Origin: DAISVY01 sp036826635
Lineage (GTDB): Bacteria; Zixibacteria; MSB-5A5; GN15; FEB-12
NCBI GenBank assembly: GCA_036826635.1
Contig: DAISVY010000008.1
Location: 124,001-188,000, forward strand
Length of the DNA: 64,000 nucleotides
Reading direction: 5' to 3'
A model generated the notes under the pieces. That model searched no databases. It saw only the letters and a list, made by a program, of their open reading frames with translations, and was not told where the DNA came from. Both the position numbers and the translations under genes were made by a program. Positions 9,083 through 17,177 of this stretch are shown here, piece by piece (position 1 is the first letter of the stretch; every line of letters starts with the position of its first letter).

Positions 9083-10018
9083 TTAACAAGCACCGCGACC
9101 GGTGAATACAACCACGACCGTCTTAAAAAGAATCCGCACATCGGCCCAGACTGACCAGCCGTGAATATATGTCAGGTCGGAGTTTACTTTTTCACGAACC
9201 GAGGCTATCGAAGAATCATAACCGTTTTCAACCTGAGCCAACCCGGTCAGACCCGGCTTAACTTCCAGCCGTTCCCGGTAGCCCTCGACCTTTGTCGAAA
9301 GATCACGGACGAAAGAGGGACGCTCGGGGCGCGGCCCCACCAGCGACATATCGCCCTTAAGGATACTCCAGAACTGAGGAACCTCGTCCAGACGTGTCTT
9401 GCGAAGAAACGCCCCCAAACGGGTTACCCGGGAGTCATTTTTCGTCGCCCAGACAGGCCCAATGCCCTTCTCGGCATCCTGAACCATCGTCCGTAGTTTG
9501 ATGATAGTAAACGGCTTGCCGAAATGGTCCTCACGCCGACGATCACGCGTGCGATGATCGGCGGTCAAACCAGTCTGCTGACAGAAACGGCGCTCTCTCT
9601 TACGACGATTGACACCGACACGGACCTGACGATAAAAAACCGGACCGGGAGAATCTAACTTGATCAGGGCCGCCAGCACCAGCATAACCGGCAACGAGAA
9701 AATCAGACCGACCGTCGCAGCGACAATATCAATCGCTCTTTTGATTATTCGGCCCATCGCAACCTTCAACTCATACGGGCTGGCCAGCTTCGCCGGCATT
9801 GCGAAGATATAACAAGTTGACAGAATAATAAACATGAAGCCGGTCAACTCGCCAAGGAAAAACTTGAACTTTCGGGATATAGGTATCGGGCGAACAATCG
9901 GCTTCCGTACGGGTACACCGAGCGGATAGGTTTCTGCCGCCCCATAGCGAAGACTGGCCGCATTAACTGCAACTGAATTGTGAGATCGAGTGTTGCTGAG
10001 TCTTTGGCTATTCTTCAT
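9083..10018 (-). CDS. polyprenyl-phosphate sugar transferase (WcaJ/Bac_transf type)
   Basis: A 311-residue protein from the ATG at 10018 (an upstream in-frame TTG at 10105 is less likely). Residues 55-75 form one membrane helix. Residues 92-310 are the Bac_transf domain: K-R-A-I-D-I-V with its re-entrant helix, SPGPVFYRQVRVG, KPFTIIKLRTM, TRLDEVPQFW and GDMSLVGPRPERP, then KPGLTGLAQV. The family transfers a sugar phosphate to undecaprenyl phosphate to start polysaccharide synthesis. Between the RQVRVG and KPFT motifs sits an extra basic stretch of about 30 residues (134-166). The long N-terminal sensor/membrane region of WbaP-type members is absent. It has no glycan genes next to it. Confidence 0.92.
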   Translation of the reverse strand: MKNSQRLSNTRSHNSVAVNAASLRYGAAETYPLGVPVRKPIVRPIPISRKFKFFLGELTGFMFIILSTCYIFAMPAKLASPYELKVAMGRIIKRAIDIVAATVGLIFSLPVMLVLAALIKLDSPGPVFYRQVRVGVNRRKRERRFCQQTGLTADHRTRDRRREDHFGKPFTIIKLRTMVQDAEKGIGPVWATKNDSRVTRLGAFLRKTRLDEVPQFWSILKGDMSLVGPRPERPSFVRDLSTKVEGYRERLEVKPGLTGLAQVENGYDSSIASVREKVNSDLTYIHGWSVWADVRILFKTVVVVFTGRGAC

Positions 10019-10261
10019 AATAATCAGGTCTCGAATTATTCCCGGAGCGGTTGGTAAGCAGTCTCCGGAACCAATCGACCTGAGAGATAGCAAACTAACT
10101 GCCAAAATTGAATAAACACTGAAACTGAAAGACTATCCGAACATCGCCCGAAACCGCCCACTAACCGACTATCCATCAACACCTTACAGGTTAGCCTCAC
10201 ATACCCATAACGGGCCGAGACTACCCCCCTTCGCTCGTAACGCCCATTATGCACATGTTAA

Positions 10262-10299
10262 TACGCAATTGCACTGCATGACCTGCAAACAATTGCGTA
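10262..10299. repeat. perfect 10-base inverted repeat with 18-base spacer
   Basis: TACGCAATTG (10262-10271) faces CAATTGCGTA (10290-10299). It lies in the 368-base gap between the sugar transferase start (10018) and the PorV-like stop (10387). Neither side is followed by a T run, so it is not a standard terminator. It could be an operator or an RNA hairpin. Confidence 0.6.
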
Positions 10300-10307
10300 C
10301 TATAGTG

Positions 10308-10340
10308 ACATAGCTGCCGCATCATATCGCGGCGCTATGT
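10308..10340. repeat. 12-base-pair hairpin sequence next to the preceding inverted repeat
   Basis: ACATAGCTGCCGC (10308-10320) faces GCGGCGCTATGT (10329-10340) over an 8-base loop, with one bulged T. No T run follows on either strand. Together with the repeat at 10262-10299 it forms two consecutive hairpins in an otherwise featureless gap (10019-10386); I see no gene there. Confidence 0.6.
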
Positions 10341-10386
10341 GTTAGCTCATGTCAAATTGGACAGGACGGGCCTTGCCTGAACGGCT

Positions 10387-11334
10387 TTATCGTCCCAGTC
10401 TGAAGACCAATGAGAAGCGGTGCAAATCTTCCGAAGTCGACTTGTCGTTGGGCGTAAAGGCGTAATCGAATCTGGCAAAATCAAAGTCAACACCGGCTCC
10501 GACCGAGATGCCGGTAGACAGCGAACGACCGTCCTGAGCCGGAAGGTAATCGTAGCCCGTTCTCAAATAGTAATGTTCGCTGAACCCCAGCTCGACTCCC
10601 TGGCGGATGAGATAATTGCCGTAAACCCGTTTTTCTACCTCGAAAGAGGCTACCATAGCATTGTCGAAAGGTCTGGCGGCGACACCGACTTTCACGGCCG
10701 TCGGCAGATTTTCGCTCTGCTGATCAAACTTCAAATCCGAGCCGATGTTACAAACGGCCGCGGCTATCGAAAAACGTTCGAATCGGTATTTCAAACCGAA
10801 ATCGGCGGCAAAAGCCGAAGCGCTGTATTCGTCCAGCTTCTGAGTGATATATTTGGCCGTAACCCCGGCCGAGAAAGCGTCGGTAAGCTGATACCCGAAC
10901 GACAAACCACCCGCCAGATCATAAGCCGTCAGATCCCCCGTAGCTACCCCAGAGGCATCATATCCGTCGATTGACCCGTAATTGACATATGTAACCGAGG
11001 CCGCCATGGAACCTTCACCCGAGATGACCGGCCAGGCGAAACTGAGTTGCTCAACGGTTATATCCTGAAACCAGGAGAAATGACCCAGTGAAATTTCCGA
11101 GCTTTCCATTGATGCAAGTCCGGCCGGATTCCAGTAAGCAGCAATGGCTCCTTCAGAAATAGCGGTATACGCTCCCCCCAGACCGGCCGCTCGCGCTCCC
11201 TGGCCAATCTGGAGAAAATCAGCCGAAGTCCGCCCGACATCGGAAGCCGCCACAGAAACATCTCCCAACAAAGCAGCCACGAGAATCAGGACGATCCAGC
11301 CAAGAACTATTCGGCGAAGACACTTCTTAATCAT
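10387..11334 (-). CDS. PorV/PorQ-like outer-membrane barrel protein
   Basis: A 315-residue protein from the ATG at 11334, with GGAAGGG 8 bases upstream. The signal peptide (K-K-C-L-R-R then a hydrophobic stretch ending near V-A-A-S) is followed by G-Q-G-A-R-A-A-G-L-G-G-A and Y-W-N-P-A-G-L, the N-terminal signature of the PorV/UPF0164 family. The remainder is amphipathic strand with a terminal F-R-L-G-R strand, as expected for an outer-membrane barrel. In Bacteroidetes PorV works with type IX secretion, but no such genes are present here, so only general barrel function can be claimed. The same signature recurs in the FadL-like protein ending at 15384. Confidence 0.9.
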   Translation of the reverse strand: MIKKCLRRIVLGWIVLILVAALLGDVSVAASDVGRTSADFLQIGQGARAAGLGGAYTAISEGAIAAYWNPAGLASMESSEISLGHFSWFQDITVEQLSFAWPVISGEGSMAASVTYVNYGSIDGYDASGVATGDLTAYDLAGGLSFGYQLTDAFSAGVTAKYITQKLDEYSASAFAADFGLKYRFERFSIAAAVCNIGSDLKFDQQSENLPTAVKVGVAARPFDNAMVASFEVEKRVYGNYLIRQGVELGFSEHYYLRTGYDYLPAQDGRSLSTGISVGAGVDFDFARFDYAFTPNDKSTSEDLHRFSLVFRLGR

Positions 11335-11984
11335 TTTCGGTTCCCTTCCAATTGTTTCACTACACCGACAATCGCAAGCGTAGTGCCTGAGAAGAGAACC
11401 AAAATCTGAAGCAACGAACATTTTTATTACGCCCGGCCCGGGCCGCTATTCACTTGTCGCCTAATAGGTTGTCTTGCCACAGCAGAAGCCCGAGCCCCCT
11501 CATGGAGCGATCCTTCGCCAACCGGTATAAGGTGAGTACGCGTTAATATTGCTTCAGTTCTGAGCAACACCGGCCGAAGGCGCTCTTTTAGTCACATAAC
11601 AACAAGTCCACCAATCGATTGCACCGATTGTCGGAAACTTCACATCCTTATGGTCATTGTCGGAATTTTGACCAGCTTTTTCACTGTAATGCGGCCATTT
11701 TCCAACAATCTCCAGACAAGCTGAACAGGCGGTAAGCCCTTGTCAACTAAAAACTTCCGAGGGGGTCAATTTTTCGTTTCGCGCAAAGCTCTTTGTCCCA
11801 CACAGGATTAGACAATCGCCAATATCCCGCTGGCAGAAAATAAACCCGGAACTCGAACTCGCAAAAAACGCTATTCCCCCATACAGTGTAGGTACATTCC
11901 CCATATTGAGCAGATAAGATCCATGGAAATGGACATCCCTGCCTTATCCGTCCGATACCAACCGGACGTCGAAAATCCACTCTT
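11335..11984. other. 650-base intergenic stretch without a supported gene
   Basis: No open frame here looks coding. It holds two direct copies of ATTGTCGGAA (11627-11636 and 11656-11665, starts 29 bases apart) and, near 11700, an opposite-strand near copy (TTCCAACAAT). These could be binding sites for a regulator of the PorV-like gene. I checked both strands for tRNA, riboswitch and SRP-like consensus by eye and saw none. Confidence 0.4.
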
Positions 11985-12392
11985 TCAAAGCTTCGCTTTG
12001 TCGGCCAGATCACTAATGATCGGCAAGCGGTAGTTTCTCCCCTGCAGCGCCAGTATAATGCCGGCCACCGAAAAGGCCAGAGCAACGATTAACAAGGCCG
12101 TAAAAACGAAATCGGCCACTCGGTCAATCAGAAAAATCAGCGCCACTAATTCGATCAAAAACAACATTACGCCTTGGCGGGCATGAAAACGGGCTTCTTC
12201 GTTATGCTTCATGTTAAGAAGCGGAATAAAACAGAGGAACGGTATATACGACATAACCGCGGCCAATCGTCCTTCGTCAGAGGTAAATGTTCCGCTGTCT
12301 GCATTATCCCCTCCCAGCCCCCGGTCCAACCCGGGAATTTCACCCTTGGGTTTCTTGTCCGACTGGTTATCGAAGAAAGAAGATTCCGCCAT
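11985..12392 (-). CDS. DUF4870-like small membrane protein
   Basis: A 135-residue protein from the ATG at 12392, with GGAGG 7 bases upstream. Residues 1-45 are polar; then three hydrophobic segments (about 50-65, 80-98, 102-120). The motif E-E-A-R-F-H-A-R-Q-G between the first and second segments is typical of the DUF4870/TIC20-like family of bacterial membrane proteins. Function unknown. It starts 29 bases after the GH57 stop and ends that operon-like run. Confidence 0.82.
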   Translation of the reverse strand: MAESSFFDNQSDKKPKGEIPGLDRGLGGDNADSGTFTSDEGRLAAVMSYIPFLCFIPLLNMKHNEEARFHARQGVMLFLIELVALIFLIDRVADFVFTALLIVALAFSVAGIILALQGRNYRLPIISDLADKAKL

Positions 12393-12421
12393 GGTAAACC
12401 TCCGCACCTTATTCCCGACAC

Positions 12422-14554
12422 TTAAAACGGCCAGAATATCTCTTCATCGCGCCGGGGAACTTCAAGGTGAACAGGCTCATATTCCGGCCAGTTTTCCAGC
12501 TTCTGACCATCCTGCAGAAGAGTCACGACAAAACTGAGCGGACCGTGCCCATCGGGCCACAAGTAGTCTCGCGCCACCGACATTTCAAAAATCTCACCGA
12601 TGGCGTATTTGTACTCTCCCAGCGTTCCGCCCTGAGGCTCGTCCGCATTCAGGTTCAGCCCAATCGTGACGCGTTCGGGAACGAAAAACGTCACTACCAG
12701 CTTTAACCCGGCTATTGATTCTACCTCTTTTTTATCGCGGAAGTCAAGTCGAATGTAAAACCACCCGCCATCATAAGCAAAGTGTATACCGGTGATCTGG
12801 CGGTCGACCTGGTGCATGGTACCGCCGGCTTTAACACAATCAAAGAACCCGGAGCCCGCCCATTCATAGTATTGAGTCACCCGACCGTCGATCTTCGGCG
12901 TCAACCGGCCATCCGGCATAACGGTACAGGATTCCACCCCGGCTTCGCTGATAGCCTTAAGCAACTCCAGCGGTATTTCCAGGCCCAGAAGTTCATACAC
13001 GGCCACAAGGTGCTGACGATAAATCCGATCAAACTGATCATTATCTTCGCCGCGGTGTTCGTCGCCATACCACCAGCACCAATCGGACCCCTCGGCGATA
13101 TATATCTGATCCCACGCCTGCTTAAGACGAAGGGGATCGAAATTCGGATTGCCGGCCTGAAAAGACGTCAGCGTATCGCGCGTTTTCTGCAACAGATCCC
13201 AGGCGGTGTTGTCCTCGTGATGCCCGATCCAGATACGGAAATTGTGATTGATCCACGACCCGGCAAAAACAGAAGGCAAAGAACCAACATCCGGGCTCTG
13301 GGCCGCTTCGCTCATCGTGACAGTCTGGATGTCTTTGTCGGCATTAAGAGTTTCGTAAAAACAACTCAGGAACTCGGTCGCATCGTTAGGGAAATACTCC
13401 CAGGCATTCTCGCCATCGAGAATGATCGGCACCACCGTGCTGTCCAGACGGTTCGCGTAGATACCGCGAAGTTGCTTGATGTGCCCAACGAAATCAGCCA
13501 CTGCCCGGTGCGGGTCCCAGGTGGAATATACAAAGCCGATACGGTCGGACAGGGCATGATCGCGGAAAAGCAGTTTCAAACCGGGGCCGAACTCGTAGAC
13601 ACGATGAACCGGGTTATCGGCCGTATTCATCCCCGACTTGCGTAAAGAATGGACCAATATCTCCTGATCGGTGGCGGTCCACTTAACGCCGTGGCGGATC
13701 ATCATTCTCAGAACTTCTTCGGATACGGATCCCTCGGAAGGCCACATACCAGCCATCTTCCGGCCGAAAACGCGCTCGTACTTCTCAACGGCTGCAGCTA
13801 TTTGATACTCGGCATCTTCGGGATGACAGAAACGCTGCCGGGGCAATTTGATACTGGGCAGGGCTTCCCGGGCAACGTCGGTATCGCACAGAAGCGGCAG
13901 AATCGGATGATTATACGGGGTGAATGAAACCTCTATCTTCCCGTCGTCCTGAAGCTTGCGGTATCCCGGGACGATTCTCCCTATCAGATCCCGTTCCCAG
14001 CCAAGCAACCCCATTTTTTCCTCTTCCGTGAAATGACGCTGTTCGGCAAAAAGCGAGCGAACCGGCTCCTCTTCGCGGAACATCGGATCGATCCACGTCA
14101 GATTGGACCACACCTGCAGGTCGCGATATTCCCCGGAGGAAAACAGACGCGGCAACGAGCGACGATCACTGATGCCCGAACGATATTTCTTATATAATTC
14201 CCGATAACGGTCATACGGTTCGATCATGTGGGCCGGATTGGCCGTAAAGAACGTATCCAGAATTTCCAGGCGTTGTTCGTCGTCAAGCTCCTCCACGCGC
14301 AAACGTGTCAACTCGAGATGCCGGTCGGTACCGCCTTCCAGATACAAATCCAACTGGTCAAGCAGCGAAGGAACGAGGTTGAAAGTAACTCTTACGTTTT
14401 CGTATTCCGCGGCCCTAAGGGGCATATCCAGATAATCTTTGAGGGCATGAAGGCGGACCCATGGCATAGCAAGACGCCGCGAGTGCGGCTCGCGGTAGTT
14501 CGGCTGGTGCATGTGCCACAGGATGGCAACTTTTATAGCGGCAGATTTAGCCAC
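12422..14554 (-). CDS. glycoside hydrolase family 57 protein (alpha-amylase/4-alpha-glucanotransferase type)
   Basis: A 710-residue protein with a GTG start. It has the GH57 motifs in order: WHMHQPNY (13-20), GMWPSEGSVS with the nucleophile E274, and the region around ILDGENAWEY with the acid/base D380. These act on alpha-linked glucans with retention. The catalytic barrel covers about residues 1-480; the C-terminal 150 residues look like a beta-rich carbohydrate-binding domain. No signal peptide is visible, suggesting a cytoplasmic enzyme, probably for glycogen-like polymers. It follows the TPR gene by 21 bases. Exact specificity (amylase, branching or transferase) cannot be settled. Confidence 0.93.
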   Translation of the reverse strand: MAKSAAIKVAILWHMHQPNYREPHSRRLAMPWVRLHALKDYLDMPLRAAEYENVRVTFNLVPSLLDQLDLYLEGGTDRHLELTRLRVEELDDEQRLEILDTFFTANPAHMIEPYDRYRELYKKYRSGISDRRSLPRLFSSGEYRDLQVWSNLTWIDPMFREEEPVRSLFAEQRHFTEEEKMGLLGWERDLIGRIVPGYRKLQDDGKIEVSFTPYNHPILPLLCDTDVAREALPSIKLPRQRFCHPEDAEYQIAAAVEKYERVFGRKMAGMWPSEGSVSEEVLRMMIRHGVKWTATDQEILVHSLRKSGMNTADNPVHRVYEFGPGLKLLFRDHALSDRIGFVYSTWDPHRAVADFVGHIKQLRGIYANRLDSTVVPIILDGENAWEYFPNDATEFLSCFYETLNADKDIQTVTMSEAAQSPDVGSLPSVFAGSWINHNFRIWIGHHEDNTAWDLLQKTRDTLTSFQAGNPNFDPLRLKQAWDQIYIAEGSDWCWWYGDEHRGEDNDQFDRIYRQHLVAVYELLGLEIPLELLKAISEAGVESCTVMPDGRLTPKIDGRVTQYYEWAGSGFFDCVKAGGTMHQVDRQITGIHFAYDGGWFYIRLDFRDKKEVESIAGLKLVVTFFVPERVTIGLNLNADEPQGGTLGEYKYAIGEIFEMSVARDYLWPDGHGPLSFVVTLLQDGQKLENWPEYEPVHLEVPRRDEEIFWPF

Positions 14555-14575
14555 GGGTATCGATGTAGCCCGGCT

Positions 14576-15250
14576 CTAACCGCTGGTCTTTTCGGTATAG
14601 AGCCTGATCGCACGATTGGTATTCTCGTCGTCGGCATGTTCCTTTTTCAAAACCGCCAGACGGGCCTCGGCCGACTCGGCGTCTCCGACCTCGAGAAAAT
14701 TACGCACCGCTCCCAGTTCGTAATCGGCAGCCATCGGTCCTTCAGGATATTCCTCGGAAGCTCGCACGAATGAGGCCGCCGCTTCAGCATTATTTCCCTG
14801 ATTCTCGCTGGCCACCGCAATACCGGCCAGAGCCGCCGCCCGACTGATCCGATCAGCCTTGTACTTGTCGAGGTACATCTGGAAATACCGGATAGCCTCG
14901 CTGTAATTGCGGGTGTCGAGATTGATCTTGCCGACTAAGTAAACAGCCTGTTCGCAAACGGCCGCTCCACCGTAATCGTCGATAACCTCGGTAAAACCGA
15001 GAATGGCAATCTGGTCGTTACCGTTTTGATAGTCAAGCATGGCGCGGGCGAATCGTGCCGAGGCCTCTTCCCCTTTGGTCGACTGCGAACTGAAGTAGTA
15101 GCTCACGGCGGCGACCAGCAGGATTACCACTACGATGCCAATGACATAAAACTGCCAGTTCTGCTGAAACTGGTCTTTAGCCGTCAGCATAAACGTGGTA
15201 AATTTATCTTCTTTTATTTCCCGCTTGGTCAGTTTAACCTTGCTCTGCAT
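14576..15250 (-). CDS. membrane-anchored TPR protein, YfgM-like
   Basis: A 224-residue protein: a charged N-terminus, one transmembrane helix at about 33-52, then helical repeats of the TPR type (A-R-F-A-R-A-M-L-D-Y-Q-N-G near 65-77; S-E-A-I-R-Y-F-Q-M-Y-L near 117-127). This layout matches the YfgM/tetratricopeptide family, which has its repeats outside the cytoplasmic membrane and binds partner proteins such as the BAM or Sec machinery. GGGAG lies 6 bases before the ATG. It sits between the FadL-like barrel gene and GH57, in one orientation. Confidence 0.85.
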   Translation of the reverse strand: MQSKVKLTKREIKEDKFTTFMLTAKDQFQQNWQFYVIGIVVVILLVAAVSYYFSSQSTKGEEASARFARAMLDYQNGNDQIAILGFTEVIDDYGGAAVCEQAVYLVGKINLDTRNYSEAIRYFQMYLDKYKADRISRAAALAGIAVASENQGNNAEAAASFVRASEEYPEGPMAADYELGAVRNFLEVGDAESAEARLAVLKKEHADDENTNRAIRLYTEKTSG

Positions 15251-15383
15251 TGATTACTCCCGGCAGCCACCGCCCGTTACATTACTCGTGATATCGGTAT
15301 ACGACCTGTTCAGTTTAGAGAAGCTTGAGTGGGTCTGACGGGACAGCCGGTCATGCTCTCGGCTGCCCCGCAACACTTCGTTC

Positions 15384-16817
15384 TTAGAAATATCCCGTGA
15401 ACGTCAGATCGAAGCTATTACTCGAATTCGACGACGTCTGCGGGAAATTCAAATTTTCGCAATCCAGGGACGAATGCGTATACGAAACGTCCAGATAGAT
15501 TTGATCCCAACGCACCCCCGCACCCAGGGAAAAACTGGTTTTCTTGGCTGTCGCGGTTTCCGAATTTGCATCGATATCCGGCTGCGCAATAGGCGTATAA
15601 CCGAATCCGGCGCGGACCGGAACAAGCGGCAGGAGAGAGAATCCCGTGCTCCACATATATTCGCCTCCGAAGCGCAAGACGAATACATTGTTCCACTTGG
15701 GATCAATAGTCGTGAAATACTCGGTATCTTTCTCTCCGGGGATCAAGCGCAACGAATCGCGCCGGTTAACCTCACCACTGCCGAAAGGACGATATTCCGC
15801 GTCAAGCGCCAGCAGCAGCCGTTCTATGGGACGATAGCTCACCCCGGCCCCTACCGTCACCGGCATATCCAGCTCCACCAGGTTGTCGTCGCGGTAAAAG
15901 ATCTGAACACCTTCGGACGTAAGCTGACCGTTTTCCGTAGTCGAGAGATAAATACTCGAATCGGTCGTCTGTTTGAGGGTATGCGGTGTCCTGACTACCA
16001 ACCCGGCCGACAGTTTTTCTTTCACGTACTGCAAACCGATAGTGAAATAGACTCCCGAATAACTCATGGAATCTACCACCGTGCTGTCGATGACCTGAGT
16101 GATGCTCTGACCGTAATAGTCCTCTATGCCTTCCTCCGTCTCGACAAAACGCTGATGACTGACGCCCTTACCGTCGTAAATGTTGACGGCAAGACCGATC
16201 GATATATCACCGTACAGACGAGTACCGAACCCAAGATTAATGGTGTTGATACCGCTGTGGTAAGACTGGCGATAATCGGCCGACCACAATCCCTTGGTTG
16301 GGTCATCATCGGACGGCGTCCAATCCAGAAGCGTATCGAAATACAGCCCGCCGTTGAAATACTCGTCGCTTATTCGCGTGTAACTACCGGAGATGACAAA
16401 AGGATGTCCCTTTATTCTGATCGGGGCCAGGAAACTGGCCAGAGTCAGATTATTGAAAAGATCGTCATCCTTGTATTCCTGCCTCAGGAAATCAACATCG
16501 TAAGTACCTTTTGGCGAGAAGGTACCGTAACCGAGCCCCATAACCGGCTGATCGAACGGATTGTCCTTGCGATACAAGCCGGCAGGATTCCAACTCACCG
16601 CGCTGATGTCGTCAGATACACCTATGAAGGCGCCACCCATGCCCTCGGCCCGAGCACCACCGCCTTTGAAATCATAGGAGTATGGATAAGGAACCTGGAA
16701 GTATCCGGTGCCGAGATATCGGGACAGCACCCCCCACGGATCATCAATAACCTGCGCCGAAACAGCGCTTGAGAGAATAACGATAATCAGTAAAGCCTTA
16801 GCCAGCAGCCCTTTCAT
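15384..16817 (-). CDS. OmpP1/FadL-like outer-membrane barrel protein
   Basis: A 477-residue protein with a signal peptide (K-G-L-L-A-K-A-L-L-I-I-V-I-L-S-S-A-V-S-A). Then comes G-G-G-A-R-A-E-G-M-G-G-A-F and W-N-P-A-G-L, the N-terminal plug region shared by FadL/TodX transporters and PorV-like barrels. The rest is amphipathic strand with a terminal aromatic residue (LTFTGYF), the usual barrel assembly signal. FadL-type proteins import hydrophobic substrates; the substrate here is unknown. GAGGAG lies 8-10 bases before the ATG. It is the first gene of the minus-strand run barrel, TPR, GH57, DUF4870. Confidence 0.9.
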   Translation of the reverse strand: MKGLLAKALLIIVILSSAVSAQVIDDPWGVLSRYLGTGYFQVPYPYSYDFKGGGARAEGMGGAFIGVSDDISAVSWNPAGLYRKDNPFDQPVMGLGYGTFSPKGTYDVDFLRQEYKDDDLFNNLTLASFLAPIRIKGHPFVISGSYTRISDEYFNGGLYFDTLLDWTPSDDDPTKGLWSADYRQSYHSGINTINLGFGTRLYGDISIGLAVNIYDGKGVSHQRFVETEEGIEDYYGQSITQVIDSTVVDSMSYSGVYFTIGLQYVKEKLSAGLVVRTPHTLKQTTDSSIYLSTTENGQLTSEGVQIFYRDDNLVELDMPVTVGAGVSYRPIERLLLALDAEYRPFGSGEVNRRDSLRLIPGEKDTEYFTTIDPKWNNVFVLRFGGEYMWSTGFSLLPLVPVRAGFGYTPIAQPDIDANSETATAKKTSFSLGAGVRWDQIYLDVSYTHSSLDCENLNFPQTSSNSSNSFDLTFTGYF

Positions 16818-17177
16818 GCGGCTATCTCCTCACCTATTACAAGAAACGTTAACATCCCTTTTCAAAATAAGACGTACGAGACGCCGAAAACAGGCAAAGA
16901 ATATAGGGAAACCGCAAAGCCGTGTCAAACGAAATCGTCGCATTTTCGGCCGCTTATCTGCTTGTTCCAAAACAGGTTGCGCGGCAGCCTGCGAACTTGC
17001 CCAAAAACCCGCCGGATTTCACGTTCCGGCCGCCACCACGGGCATATCTGCCGATCAGCCCACAACCCGGTCCAACCGGTCGATCGGATGTTTTGTTGTA
17101 GAACCACCAACCTATCACTTCGTATACTTAAGAAGTATTCAAGCACTTAGAAAAACGGTTTTTGTCGAGGTTACGAC
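16818..17177. other. 360-base divergent intergenic region with an operator-like palindrome
   Basis: It separates the minus-strand FadL-like gene from the plus-strand aspartic-protease gene. A perfect palindrome ATACTT-AAG-AAGTAT lies at 17124-17138, about 40 bases before the ATG at 17178, and its left arm overlaps a TATACT that could serve as a -10. No good -35 sits at the right distance. I see no gene in the region. Confidence 0.35.

Noticed and set aside
10036..10254. 72-codon minus-strand frame upstream of the sugar transferase
   Set aside because: No ribosome site, unusual composition and overlap with the likely leader region.
11747..12085. 112-codon minus-strand frame in the gap before the DUF4870-like gene
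   Set aside because: It overlaps the end of the DUF4870-like gene in another frame and has no ribosome site or domain.
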